Assembly: GCA_004559845.1 (NCBI GenBank)
Contig: SFWW01000005.1
Coordinates: 1-28,003, forward strand
Reading direction: 5' to 3'
From: a bacterium
Lineage (GTDB): Bacteria; Bacteroidota; Bacteroidia; Bacteroidales; Muribaculaceae
Length of the DNA stretch: 28,003 bases
Shown: one piece after another, positions 15,213 through 23,874 of the stretch
How the letters are laid out: each line of letters begins with the position of its first letter
Position numbering within the stretch: the first letter of the stretch is position 1
Notes under the pieces: model-generated
Databases searched by the model: none
What the model was told of the DNA's origin: nothing
Seen by the model: only the letters and a program-made list of their open reading frames with translations
Translations under genes and position numbers: made by a program

Positions 15213-16345
15213 TTGGGCTGTTCTATTAGTTGGTGGATGATAGCTGCTGTGCTTTTTGTGAGCGATTCCCGGCTATATATATCAGTGTAGATTCTTTCAC
15301 TCGACACTTGTGTGGCGAGTGCATCTTTGATGGCGCGAGCCATGTGGGTGGTGTCGCCTTTTTTGAAGAAAGTAACGCCCGGTTGATTCTCTGCCACTTC
15401 TTTGAAATAGTCAACGTCGGAGAGCACGATGGGTTTCTTGAAGAAAGAGGCAATGGAAATCACGCCACTTTGTGTGGCAGATATATAGGGATAAACCACC
15501 ACAGCGGCTTTTTGAAATAGGTCGGCAAGTTCCTTGTCGTCTACAAAGCGGTTGATAACAATCACCCCCTCTTTTGAAGTGGGGCGTGGAAAATAGTATA
15601 TGCCATTGCCGGCGAGCACGAGTTTGTGCTTGTGCAGCTCGCTATGCTCAAGGTAGCAGCGGTAGAGTAAATCCACTCCTTTGTAGAGGTGGATGTTTCC
15701 AAAAAATAGGATATAGTTGGTGACACCTTTGGTTTCGGGCACTTCAGTTTTCCCGTTTTTGATGTCATCGTTTATCAGGGAAGGGAAAGGAGCGTAGAAT
15801 ATGTTTTTGCTATTGGTATAGTGCTTGCTCACATATTCAAACTGCGCTTTGCTGTTGGTCACTTTATGCATTGTTCTGCTAAGCAGTTTTTGCTGAGGTT
15901 TGAGTACAATGTAACGCTCTTTCAACTTTTCAATCAGTGGCAGTTTCGTTTCGTGCGGAATGGCGTCGTGCACGGTGTAGAGCACGGGCACTTTTTTTTG
16001 CAGTGGTTTAATGAAATCGCTGAGCACCAGTTCGCCCGTGAGCGAATACACCACATCAATGTGCACTTCTTTCAGGATGCGTTTTATTTCCGTTATCAAT
16101 GCCGTAGGTTGAATTTTGAACCACAGTTTTCCCAATTTGCATTTTGGGTAGGTAATGAAGTGCACGCGTTCCGGGTCGAGATTGTGAAAGTCGCGCTTGT
16201 ATTTCTCGTCTTTAATCACCACCACAGCATGGCTATGCTCATTCCAAGTGTTGTGAATAATGGTGTATGCGTAAGGTCGCATACCGCCTTCATATTCTGT
16301 GGCAAGAAACAAGATGTTAGGTTGTGATTGTGGTTGTTGTTTCAT
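15209..16345 (-). CDS. GT4-like glycosyltransferase
   Basis: 378 aa, GT-B fold. The N-terminal half has ILFLATEYEGGMRPYAYTII and VDVVYSLTGEL-like strands and VLYTVHDAIPHE near residue 120. The donor half has ILFFGNIHLYKGVDLL and YPYISATQSGVISIASFFKK. The usual EX7E glutamates are replaced by the QSGV type found in a GT4 subgroup. Cytoplasmic and probably part of repeat-unit assembly. Its start lies 29 bases inside the wzy gene and its stop overlaps the beta-helix start, so wzy, this GT and the beta-helix gene form a coupled block. Confidence 0.88.
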   Translation of the reverse strand: MKQQPQSQPNILFLATEYEGGMRPYAYTIIHNTWNEHSHAVVVIKDEKYKRDFHNLDPERVHFITYPKCKLGKLWFKIQPTALITEIKRILKEVHIDVVYSLTGELVLSDFIKPLQKKVPVLYTVHDAIPHETKLPLIEKLKERYIVLKPQQKLLSRTMHKVTNSKAQFEYVSKHYTNSKNIFYAPFPSLINDDIKNGKTEVPETKGVTNYILFFGNIHLYKGVDLLYRCYLEHSELHKHKLVLAGNGIYYFPRPTSKEGVIVINRFVDDKELADLFQKAAVVVYPYISATQSGVISIASFFKKPIVLSDVDYFKEVAENQPGVTFFKKGDTTHMARAIKDALATQVSSERIYTDIYSRESLTKSTAAIIHQLIEQPK

Positions 16346-17786
16346 TGTCGTTCGTTTGTTGTGGCAAAATATTCATATTGTTTGCGTCATTGTAATAGTT
16401 CTCTGCCATAAATCGTTTGTTGAGCGAGAGGGTAAAGAACATAAGGGAAATGATGAGCTGCTGCTGCGTGAGGGGGTTCCAGTCGGAGTTGCCTTGCACA
16501 AGCAACGTACACATAATGCCTAATCCGGTGCAAGCTATGATATGAAAATACTTGTTTTTAGCGATGCGTATGCGGCGTTTGAAACTCGCAATATAATAGA
16601 TGACAAAAGTAAGAATAGGGAGGAATCCTATTATTCCTAATTCGGAAAGAAGAATAAGCCAAATGTTGTGTACGGGGTTGTGTAGCATAAACTCTTCCGG
16701 TTCCCACATATCGGTGGTGTCGAAGATGGCTTCGAAATCCACTATCGAAGTGTTGGTGAGCAGGTAGTTGAGGTGTGCATTGATGCCTACACCCACTAAG
16801 GGGTGGTCTTGTATAATTTCACCTGCACAGTAGTAGTGCATCATTCGGTAAACAGCCATTGAATCGAGGTTTTCGGCATCTTCAAAAAGTCGATTGAGAG
16901 GACCGAGGACCAAGATGATGCCAATGATCAACACAGGAATCACGCCCCTGAGCAATACCTTGGGGTTGATGAGGCTGTAGCGGCGAAACACATAGAATAT
17001 GATTAATGCCATAGTGCCCACAAGCGATGCTGCAAGAGCACTACGGCTACCCGACATGCTTGCTGAGAACAGACTCAATGCTAAAAAAAATATACTTTGC
17101 TTGCGCTTGAAATTGGTGATTACGCAGCCAAGGAAAAACATATACACATACGATGCATAGACGCCTAATGCGTTTGGATGTGCAAATGTGCCCACCGTTT
17201 CAAAGCGTCCGCTTGATTCGCCACGTAATTGGGCGTCGGCCACAAACACTTTTGTGATAAATTCCATGTTAAGGATGGGGAAGAGCACACACAAGAAAGC
17301 CTCAAAGGCTATGGTAACCGCCAATCCTTGATATATGCCTCTCACCAGTGTTTTGCAGCTGAAGGCGTTGGCAAGCAGATAGTAGAAAATGAGTAGGGCT
17401 CCAAAGAAGAAGATGGCAATCATTGATGAGCCCACCACACTATTGTTGGGGTTTAGTAGTGTGTAGAGTGTGTAGGCCAAGAATGTGAACACCACTATCT
17501 TGTTTGGTGGTGAAATGAATCCGTTTTGCTTAACCTTGATATGCCAAAGCAAGTAGATGCAAAACAGGAAAAAGGTCCAAATCATAATGCTTGAGCCAAA
17601 TGAGCCGAAATGCTGCTCCGCGTTGAAAGTGTAAATGGGGATATAAAGTTTAGAGAAACAGCATGTGAAAGTGTATATGGCTATCATTCCTTCGCATCTC
17701 TCTTCTTGCGTTTTGCTTTTTAGGTTGCGCAAATGAAGAATGATAAATGCAACTAATGTGACTGCTATGATGGCTAATCTATCCAT
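16317..17786 (-). CDS. wzy: O-antigen/EPS polymerase, Wzy/O-antigen ligase family
   Basis: 489 aa with about eleven to twelve hydrophobic segments. The Wzy_C/O-antigen-ligase core is recognisable: FAHPNALGVYASYVYMFFLG, SMSGSRSALAASLVGTMALI, and HPLVGVGINAHLNYLL in the large periplasmic loop, followed by HNPVHNIWLILLSELGIIGF. In a locus with wzx, wza and wzc it is most likely the polymerase joining repeat units on the periplasmic side of the inner membrane, rather than the ligase. The stop is 29 bases past the next gene's start. An 84-base gap with a stem-loop separates it from wzc. Confidence 0.88.
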   Translation of the reverse strand: MDRLAIIAVTLVAFIILHLRNLKSKTQEERCEGMIAIYTFTCCFSKLYIPIYTFNAEQHFGSFGSSIMIWTFFLFCIYLLWHIKVKQNGFISPPNKIVVFTFLAYTLYTLLNPNNSVVGSSMIAIFFFGALLIFYYLLANAFSCKTLVRGIYQGLAVTIAFEAFLCVLFPILNMEFITKVFVADAQLRGESSGRFETVGTFAHPNALGVYASYVYMFFLGCVITNFKRKQSIFFLALSLFSASMSGSRSALAASLVGTMALIIFYVFRRYSLINPKVLLRGVIPVLIIGIILVLGPLNRLFEDAENLDSMAVYRMMHYYCAGEIIQDHPLVGVGINAHLNYLLTNTSIVDFEAIFDTTDMWEPEEFMLHNPVHNIWLILLSELGIIGFLPILTFVIYYIASFKRRIRIAKNKYFHIIACTGLGIMCTLLVQGNSDWNPLTQQQLIISLMFFTLSLNKRFMAENYYNDANNMNILPQQTNDNETTTTITT

Positions 17787-17820
17787 ATTTCACTATTTAT
17801 GAATTGCCGGTAGCGAAGCA

Positions 17821-17866
17821 TGCTTAAAGCAAAAAAACAGCCGACGCAGTACTACGCTTTTAAGCA
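17821..17866 (-). other. Stem-loop between wzc and wzy
   Basis: TGCTTAAAGC (17821-17830) pairs with GCTTTTAAGCA (17856-17866), ten pairs with one bulge and a 25-base loop. It lies in the wzc-wzy gap, where an RNA structure could protect or process the message or cause partial termination. There is no U-tract. Confidence 0.4.
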
Positions 17867-17870
17867 GAAG

Positions 17871-20153
17871 TTATGAGCATTTCTCGTCGTTTAACACAAA
17901 ACCCACATTTTTCAGTTTGCCGTCGGCTGTGAGTTGGTTAATGTTGTTTAGCTCACTGTTCTTGGTGGTTTCGGCCCTAACTACCATGATAGTGGCTTCG
18001 GCGTTTTTCGCCACTGAAAGTGTGTCGCTCACAGTGCCTATGCTTACTGTGTCGGCAATCACCACATCATAATGTTGGCGCAGTTGCTCAAATAGCTCTA
18101 CTGTCCGCTCGTTTTGGAGCAATTCCGATGGGTTTGGCGGAATTGTGCCGGCGGGGTAGATGTCGAGATTAGGCACTCCGGCATAGGTGTGCCTCATATC
18201 GGCTAAGTTCATTTCACTATGCGAGATGAATGTGGTGAGGGCAGAGGTGGGCGGTAAGTTGAAGATATCGCCTATTTTTGGCGTGCGTATATTAAAATCC
18301 ACGAGAGCCACCCGCTTGCCCAACATAGCAAAGGATTGTGCCAGATTAGTGGCAATGTAGGTTTTGCCCTCTTTGGCATTATTTGATGTTACAACCACCA
18401 CATTGCTTGTTTGTTTAGTGAGCATAAATTGCAAGTTGTCGCGCAAAAGGCGGAAATGCTCTAAGGTGGTGCCCTCATTTTCTTCTATGTAGTTGAAATG
18501 CTTACTGTGTGGAATGCCGCCCAAAACGGGGATGGGAGAAAGAGCTTTCAATCCATTTTTGGTTCTCACTTTATTGTCAAGTAGAATTTTGGTGTAAATC
18601 CAGCCGCTTGGCAAAGCAAGAGCAAAAAGGAAAGCGATTGCAAACACCACAATTTTTTTGGGTTTCACGGGCTCGTGGTTGGCATGCGCTGCATCCACCG
18701 TTTTGCCTTTGGGCTGTGCTGCTGCCATTTTGAGAGCATTTTCTTCTCGCTTTTGCAGCAAGAAGAGGTAGAGTTCGTTTTGTATGGCTTGGTCGCGGTA
18801 GAGGTTGCGCGTGTCGCGTTCAGCAGAAGCGAAATCATTGATGCCGCTTTGTCCTTCTCCAATCACCGCTTTGGCTTGCTCTATTTTGATTTTGAGTGCG
18901 CCCAAGGCGTTGTTCACGCTTCCAATCATATTTTCTCGCATAGCGTTGAGCTGTTGGTCGAGTTGCACCAATGCCGGGTTGTCGGCTTTTGCCGAATGTG
19001 CCAAGTGCTGGCGCTGTGTGATGAGCGCATTGTACGACTTCACCATAGCGGCAGAGGTGGAGTCGGATTCGAAAGGAATGAGCGAATGTTGGTTGGCAGG
19101 GTCGGTGATAAATCCCTTAATCATGCCGGCGATGCGATATTTCGTTTCCAGAGCAATGATAGCGGCTTCGCCCGATTCTTCTTTCGCGACGGCTGTTTTG
19201 GCTTTCAGGAAGGGGTCTACCATGTTGTGCGCCTTCTTGTAGGCTTCTATTTCCGCTTCACTGCCCATCAGGTTTTTGTAGATGAGCGAAAGTCGGTCGT
19301 CGATAAATCGTGCTGTGGTCATGCCTTGTGTGTCGCTTTCCTTTAGGCAACGTTCGTTGTACAAACGGATGAGCGTGTTAAGGAAGTCGCGTCCGCGTTT
19401 GGTGTTGCTGTCCAAGATGTCAATATACACCATATCGGTTTTTTTCGCCTTCAAGTCCACAGTCATATCTTCTTGCAGTTCAAGTGCCGCAGGCACGTAT
19501 CCGGCTACCGAAACCGTGATGCTGTATTCGTGTTTGGGCGTGAAATATTTAGTGGGTTTCACCACAAATTGTCCGTATGGTGTCTTGATAGTGGCGGGAA
19601 GCTCTACATCTTCCACATCGGCATAATTAGTGAAAATTCCTTTCTTTACAGTGATGTCGGCTTTTCCGTTGGCATACACCTTGATTTTAAATGGTAATAT
19701 AACAGAAAGCGTGTCGAAAAGTTCTTTGGGCGCGTCAACAATGATGGGCGATGTGCCGTAATGATCTTTCTTTTTCATAAAGCCGGTTTTCTCGTAATAG
19801 CGGCAGTTGATGTTGAGATCGCAAATGGCTTTTGCGCACAGGCTTTCCGATGCGAAAACCTCTATTTCGTTGTACACGTTCACATCGCCTCCGCCAATCA
19901 TACTTTTTAGCATAGAGCTACTTTTATTGCCGCTTACGCCTGTTAATGATGCCATAGAACTATCGTCAATCAACACGGTAGATGAAATGATATAGGTGGA
20001 TGGCGTTTTGCGCAGATAGAGATATAGCGCGCCAAAGCAGAGTATGAACGAAAGAATGAATAGCCACCAGTGGCGTATGGCTATGTGAAAGAACTTAGGC
20101 GTGTAGAATTGTTCGCTTTTAACTGTGTTATTTTTGCTTGCAGAAGTAGTCAT
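17871..20153 (-). CDS. wzc: Wzc-like polysaccharide copolymerase / tyrosine-kinase-like protein
   Basis: 760 aa. A Wzz domain follows the first membrane segment (near residues 28-48, HWWLFILSFILCFGALYLYL). A long periplasmic part with coiled coil (about 270-480) leads to a second membrane segment near 500-520 (KIVVFAIAFLFALALPSGWI). The cytoplasmic CpsD/CapB-like domain has a Walker A variant NNAKEGKT (about 591-598). The A' motif is VALVDFNIR (about 613-621), where the usual second Asp of DxD is Asn. Walker B is YDVVIADT (about 693-700). The protein ends NVGFVLNDEKCS with none of the C-terminal Tyr cluster of BY-kinases. So it probably sets chain length with Wzy and Wza, but its kinase activity is doubtful. 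It is 34 bases downstream of wza. Confidence 0.93.
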   Translation of the reverse strand: MTTSASKNNTVKSEQFYTPKFFHIAIRHWWLFILSFILCFGALYLYLRKTPSTYIISSTVLIDDSSMASLTGVSGNKSSSMLKSMIGGGDVNVYNEIEVFASESLCAKAICDLNINCRYYEKTGFMKKKDHYGTSPIIVDAPKELFDTLSVILPFKIKVYANGKADITVKKGIFTNYADVEDVELPATIKTPYGQFVVKPTKYFTPKHEYSITVSVAGYVPAALELQEDMTVDLKAKKTDMVYIDILDSNTKRGRDFLNTLIRLYNERCLKESDTQGMTTARFIDDRLSLIYKNLMGSEAEIEAYKKAHNMVDPFLKAKTAVAKEESGEAAIIALETKYRIAGMIKGFITDPANQHSLIPFESDSTSAAMVKSYNALITQRQHLAHSAKADNPALVQLDQQLNAMRENMIGSVNNALGALKIKIEQAKAVIGEGQSGINDFASAERDTRNLYRDQAIQNELYLFLLQKREENALKMAAAQPKGKTVDAAHANHEPVKPKKIVVFAIAFLFALALPSGWIYTKILLDNKVRTKNGLKALSPIPVLGGIPHSKHFNYIEENEGTTLEHFRLLRDNLQFMLTKQTSNVVVVTSNNAKEGKTYIATNLAQSFAMLGKRVALVDFNIRTPKIGDIFNLPPTSALTTFISHSEMNLADMRHTYAGVPNLDIYPAGTIPPNPSELLQNERTVELFEQLRQHYDVVIADTVSIGTVSDTLSVAKNAEATIMVVRAETTKNSELNNINQLTADGKLKNVGFVLNDEKCS

Positions 20154-20187
20154 ATTATATGGGTGAGATAGAATAGAGAGCTGGGTC

Positions 20188-21000
20188 TTATTTCACACTA
20201 AGGGCAATCACCAAAGAGGCAATCACCGAGGCCAGGCTCACGATAGTGGATAATTGTGAGAGTTTGAAGGCGGAAAATTGGTTGTATTTCGAATTGTCGA
20301 TTTTAATGTCGTTGGGCTCCACATACACCACATCGTTTTGCTGAAGATAGAAATAGGGTGATGCATAGATGCTGCCGTCGGTGAGGTTGAGGCGATGGTA
20401 GGTGCTCTTGCCGTTTTCGGTGCGAATCACCAGCACATTGTCGCGCTTGCCATATTCGGTAAGGTCGCCGGCGGCAGCAAGTGCGTCGAGCACAGAGAAT
20501 CGCTCTTTTCCCACCACTATGCGTTGTGGTGCTCTCACTTCACCCATCACGTTCACGGTGAAATTGATCATTTCCACACGCACGAATGGGTCTTTCACAT
20601 GTTCGCTCACGCGATTCTTAATCACGGCTTCCAGCTCTTTGGTGCTCAGTCCGGCAGCTTGAATCTCGCCCAACACGGGCAATTGAATCATTCCGTTGCG
20701 GTCCACGATGTGGGTTTGGATGCGAGGTGATTGTGTGGCATTGATATTGCCTTTCAACGATGGATTGCCTAAAGGTAAATTATACATGGCTGTGGCTTCG
20801 GGCAATGTGGAGGTGATGGTGATAATCAGTTCGTCGTCGGGCTGAATTTTGATTTTGTAATTACTCACATTGTCGGGAAGCTTGCCCACGCTATCTTTAA
20901 GATTTTGGAAATATGCCAAAGTGGGTACTTCTTTAGTGGAGCCACACGATGCGCACATCAGCAGCACGGCACAGCACCAAAGTATATTTCTTAGTTTCAT
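20188..21000 (-). CDS. wza: Polysaccharide export outer-membrane lipoprotein, Wza-like
   Basis: 270 aa. The signal ends in the lipobox MCASC (Cys 19), so it is a lipoprotein. A Poly_export domain covers about 45-140 (YKIKIQPDDELIITITS, VDRNGMIQLPVLGEIQAAGL) and an SLBB domain about 148-220 (VNVMGEVRAPQRIVVGKERF, NDVVYVEPND). The hydrophobic C-terminal segment (LSTIVSLASVIASLVIALSV) corresponds to the amphipathic helix forming the outer-membrane barrel in Wza. It forms the export channel and partners the Wzc homologue encoded next. It lies 83 bases after wzx, and I see no convincing promoter in that gap. Confidence 0.95.
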   Translation of the reverse strand: MKLRNILWCCAVLLMCASCGSTKEVPTLAYFQNLKDSVGKLPDNVSNYKIKIQPDDELIITITSTLPEATAMYNLPLGNPSLKGNINATQSPRIQTHIVDRNGMIQLPVLGEIQAAGLSTKELEAVIKNRVSEHVKDPFVRVEMINFTVNVMGEVRAPQRIVVGKERFSVLDALAAAGDLTEYGKRDNVLVIRTENGKSTYHRLNLTDGSIYASPYFYLQQNDVVYVEPNDIKIDNSKYNQFSAFKLSQLSTIVSLASVIASLVIALSVK

Positions 21001-21083
21001 AATGTAGTATCGATAGTTGTTTTTAAATAAATATTATGTTCGCGTAATACAATTAACGGAAACTTGTGGCAAAATATTATATC

Positions 21084-22526
21084 CTATTTGCCAAATTTTG
21101 TGATAAATTTGGCGAAAGCCCCCTGCTTGATAGCGCTTGGGCAACTCGCCACCATCAGTGTCAATGCTCCTACCATTGCCAAAGCGTCTTGCCAAATCGC
21201 TGTGCAACAATAAAATGGCACAGCCATCAAAAGCGTGATGCCGATGGGTAATAGCAATCCCGGAACGAGGGTGATGGTGAAATAGCGTTTGGAATCTATC
21301 CAGCGATAAATCACGAGCACACTGTAGGAGATGATGAGCGTGGCAATCACGCCGTACACGCCGAATTTGCCGATGAGCAAAAAGTTGAGCACCACATTCA
21401 CACCGGCGCTAAGCATGATGGCGGGGAGGGTGCGCTTGGTGTCTTTGGCGCATTGATATCCCATATCGAAATATGCCGAAATAGAAAAAATGGCGGAGGA
21501 GATGGCTAAGGGGAAAATATAGGACAGACTCCCTTGATAGTTGGGACTCACGAGCCAGCTATAGCACATTTTCAACGCAAAAGTGAAACCCACCACCAAA
21601 AGGCAAATGATGAAGATGTAGCAATTGAGCACCTGCGAGAAAAATTTGTCGCGGTCGGCGCTGTGATATTGCAAAATGGCGGTTTCTTGCCAGGCTTGAT
21701 AAAAGATTAACGCAAGGGTTTGCAAAATGCCCAAAAAGCGAATCGCCACGGCATACACGCCATTCACCTCCAATCCCAAATATTCTTGGATAAACCATCG
21801 GTCGCTACTGCCGGTGAGCCACCAGCACAGCGAGCCCGGCAAAAGGGGAAGCGTGTATTTGATAATGTCGAGGGCGATGCCTTTGCCGCTGATTTTGATG
21901 CTGAAATAGTGGCGCAGGGTTTGAAGCCTAAGCTCTACAGCGATAATAGCCAATAAGCGCGCCAAAATGTTGGCAACAAACACGCCCTTGATGCCCATGC
22001 CCATCCACACCACAAACACCAAACTCAGCAAGCCAATGAAAAATGCCGAAATAATGCCTACCGACACGAATGCCTTGGTGTTGCCCAATCCGCGAAACAC
22101 CTGACTCACCACCTCTTGAATCGACATCGCTAGCAAGAGCGCCAACACATACCAAATGTAGGGCACCGAAAAGATGGTGGCTACACCAAAGGTGATAACC
22201 GCAGAGAGCAATAGGGTGGAACCGAGTATCTTATAGGTGGTGCTCACCACTTTTTGCCGGTGTGCAAGGCTTGGGGAGTCGAGCAAAAATCGGAACGCGC
22301 CGTCGCGCAATTGGAGTGTAACAAAAGGAATGAGGAGAAACACCACCGTGAGGCAAATGTCGTAGTAGCCGAAATCTGCGGTATTCTCCACATAATGCGT
22401 GTAGAGCGGTACCATCAAAAAGGTGATTACCTTGCTGCCAAGGTTGCCGATGGCGTAAATCCCCATCGATTTTATCATCTTTGTGGCGCGACTTTGCTCC
22501 TTTCTATTTCCGATGCTTTCTGTCAT
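21084..22526 (-). CDS. wzx: Wzx-type lipid-linked repeat-unit flippase
   Basis: 480 aa, about 12-14 hydrophobic segments. The opening MIKSMGIYAIGNLGSKVITF and FLMVPLYTHYVENTADFGYY are typical of Polysacc_synt/MATE-like flippases (Wzx/RfbX). It moves undecaprenyl-diphosphate repeat units across the inner membrane for Wzy. First gene of the minus-strand EPS operon, directly behind a strong promoter (22576-22545). The start at 22526 agrees with that promoter, leaving an ~11-base leader. Confidence 0.93.
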   Translation of the reverse strand: MTESIGNRKEQSRATKMIKSMGIYAIGNLGSKVITFLMVPLYTHYVENTADFGYYDICLTVVFLLIPFVTLQLRDGAFRFLLDSPSLAHRQKVVSTTYKILGSTLLLSAVITFGVATIFSVPYIWYVLALLLAMSIQEVVSQVFRGLGNTKAFVSVGIISAFFIGLLSLVFVVWMGMGIKGVFVANILARLLAIIAVELRLQTLRHYFSIKISGKGIALDIIKYTLPLLPGSLCWWLTGSSDRWFIQEYLGLEVNGVYAVAIRFLGILQTLALIFYQAWQETAILQYHSADRDKFFSQVLNCYIFIICLLVVGFTFALKMCYSWLVSPNYQGSLSYIFPLAISSAIFSISAYFDMGYQCAKDTKRTLPAIMLSAGVNVVLNFLLIGKFGVYGVIATLIISYSVLVIYRWIDSKRYFTITLVPGLLLPIGITLLMAVPFYCCTAIWQDALAMVGALTLMVASCPSAIKQGAFAKFITKFGK

Positions 22527-22544
22527 TATGTTTAAATAATCCTA

Positions 22545-22576
22545 CAAAATTACCAATTTCCACCCATATGAGCAAA
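22545..22576 (-). promoter_or_regulatory. Main promoter of the EPS operon
   Basis: Minus strand: TTTG (22576-22573), a 20-base spacer and TAATTTTG (22552-22545), a full consensus match. Transcription should start near 22538. It is back-to-back with the promoter of the divergent GT2 gene, so both operons could share control from this 157-base region. Confidence 0.75.
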
Positions 22577-22631
22577 ATTGAATCCATTTATTCTTTTATC
22601 CGGCGGTGAAATGTGAATTTCGGCGGTTTTT

Positions 22632-22665
22632 TTTGCGTGTATGTCGGCAATTTTCAGTATTTTTG
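22632..22665 (+). promoter_or_regulatory. Promoter of the divergent GT2-acyltransferase operon
   Basis: TTTG (22632-22635), a 22-base spacer and TATTTTTG (22658-22665). The predicted start near 22672 leaves about 12 bases before the ATG at 22684. Confidence 0.65.
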
Positions 22666-22683
22666 CATTTTTAAATCGGATAA

Positions 22684-23874
22684 ATGATGTGTTTTTCTTT
22701 CGATACGCCCTATATTCTATATGTGTATGTGCTGCTGGGGGTGGCTTTTGTGCTCACTTTGGTGTGTAGCATCACCCTTTGGCGCCGTGCCAATCGCTTG
22801 CGCAAATTTGCGCGCCACGAAGCCGCGCGCGAATATCTCTCCGATGAGCAATTGCCGAGTGTGTCGGTGGTGGTGTATGCCCACAACGAGTGCGAAAATT
22901 TGGAACGATTTCTTCCGCTGTTGCTCCACCAAGACTATCCCGACTTTGATGTGGTGGTGGTGGATGATGCCTCGGTGGATGGCACCCGCGATTTGCTGAG
23001 CGATATGCTCCCGCATTTTTCCAATATGCGGGTCACCTTCGCCCCCGATGCCACGCGTTCGCTTTCGCGGAAAAAATTGGCACTCACCATTGGCATCAAG
23101 GCCTCGCAAAAGGAGGTGGTGCTCACCACCAATGCCAATTGCCGTGTGATGAGCGACCAATGGCTGCGCGCTATGATGCGCAATTTTGTGCCCGGAGTGG
23201 ATGTGGTGCTGGGCTTTTCCCACTATCGCTATCGCAAAGACACCTCTGCCGGACGCTACTATCGTGTGTTCGACTCTATCATCACTTCGCTTCAATGGGT
23301 GGGTAGTGCTATCAAGGGCAAACCCTATCGCGGCATTAGCGACAATTTGGCTTACCGCCGCAAGGTGTTTTTCGACCACAACGGATTTTCGCGCAATTTG
23401 GATTTGAAATTTGGCGACGACGATGTGTTTGTGAGCGAAATAGCCACCGGGGCTAACACGCGCATGGTGCTCACTGCTGATAGCCAAGTGCAAACCTACT
23501 ACGACAATGTGCCCAAAGCGCATCACTTGCTGAAATTGCGCCGCGACTACACCACCAAATTTGTGTCCACCCACATGCCTTTTTATGCGCAAGCATTTTT
23601 CTCGTGTGCCAATTATTTGCGCTTGGGGGCTTTAGCGGCGGCGGTGGTGCTCGACTATCAGAATGGGTTCACCTTGTCGCTCACCGCCTTTTTGATGCTT
23701 CTCTCGTGGCTGCTGATGATATTGCCCTTCAATCGGTGTTGCCAATTGATGCAAGCGCCGGGGCTCACTTTCAGCGTGCCGCTGTTTTACTTCGTTCGCC
23801 CATTCATCACACTCTATTACAATATATTGGGAGTGATTACCGCCAAAACCAACCTTACCTCCATCTATGACTAA
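22684..23874 (+). CDS. Membrane family 2 glycosyltransferase with NxN in place of DxD
   Basis: 396 aa. One N-terminal membrane segment (about 10-32) and two or three near the C-terminus (about 305-385) flank a GT-A domain. SVVVYAHNECENLERFL and VVVVDDASVDGTRDLL (about 90-103) are normal. The metal-binding position reads TTNANCRV (about 149-156), where relatives have TDADC. FGDDDVFVSEI near 245 keeps acidic residues, and LRRDYTTKF lies in the place of the QxxRW region. It should transfer a sugar at the inner membrane, but the missing DxD leaves metal use or activity uncertain. An ATG at 22687 is equally possible as start. It overlaps the acyltransferase by eight bases. Confidence 0.9.
   Translation: MMCFSFDTPYILYVYVLLGVAFVLTLVCSITLWRRANRLRKFARHEAAREYLSDEQLPSVSVVVYAHNECENLERFLPLLLHQDYPDFDVVVVDDASVDGTRDLLSDMLPHFSNMRVTFAPDATRSLSRKKLALTIGIKASQKEVVLTTNANCRVMSDQWLRAMMRNFVPGVDVVLGFSHYRYRKDTSAGRYYRVFDSIITSLQWVGSAIKGKPYRGISDNLAYRRKVFFDHNGFSRNLDLKFGDDDVFVSEIATGANTRMVLTADSQVQTYYDNVPKAHHLLKLRRDYTTKFVSTHMPFYAQAFFSCANYLRLGALAAAVVLDYQNGFTLSLTAFLMLLSWLLMILPFNRCCQLMQAPGLTFSVPLFYFVRPFITLYYNILGVITAKTNLTSIYD

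Noticed and set aside
20154..21083. Separate promoter for wza
   Set aside because: No TAnnTTTG with a spaced TTTG was found on the minus strand in the 83-base wzx-wza gap, so co-transcription from the wzx promoter is the simpler view.
22717..23592. Minus-strand open frame of 291 codons opposite the GT2
   Set aside because: His/Gly/Ile-rich shadow of the real GT2 frame; no motif, no promoter.
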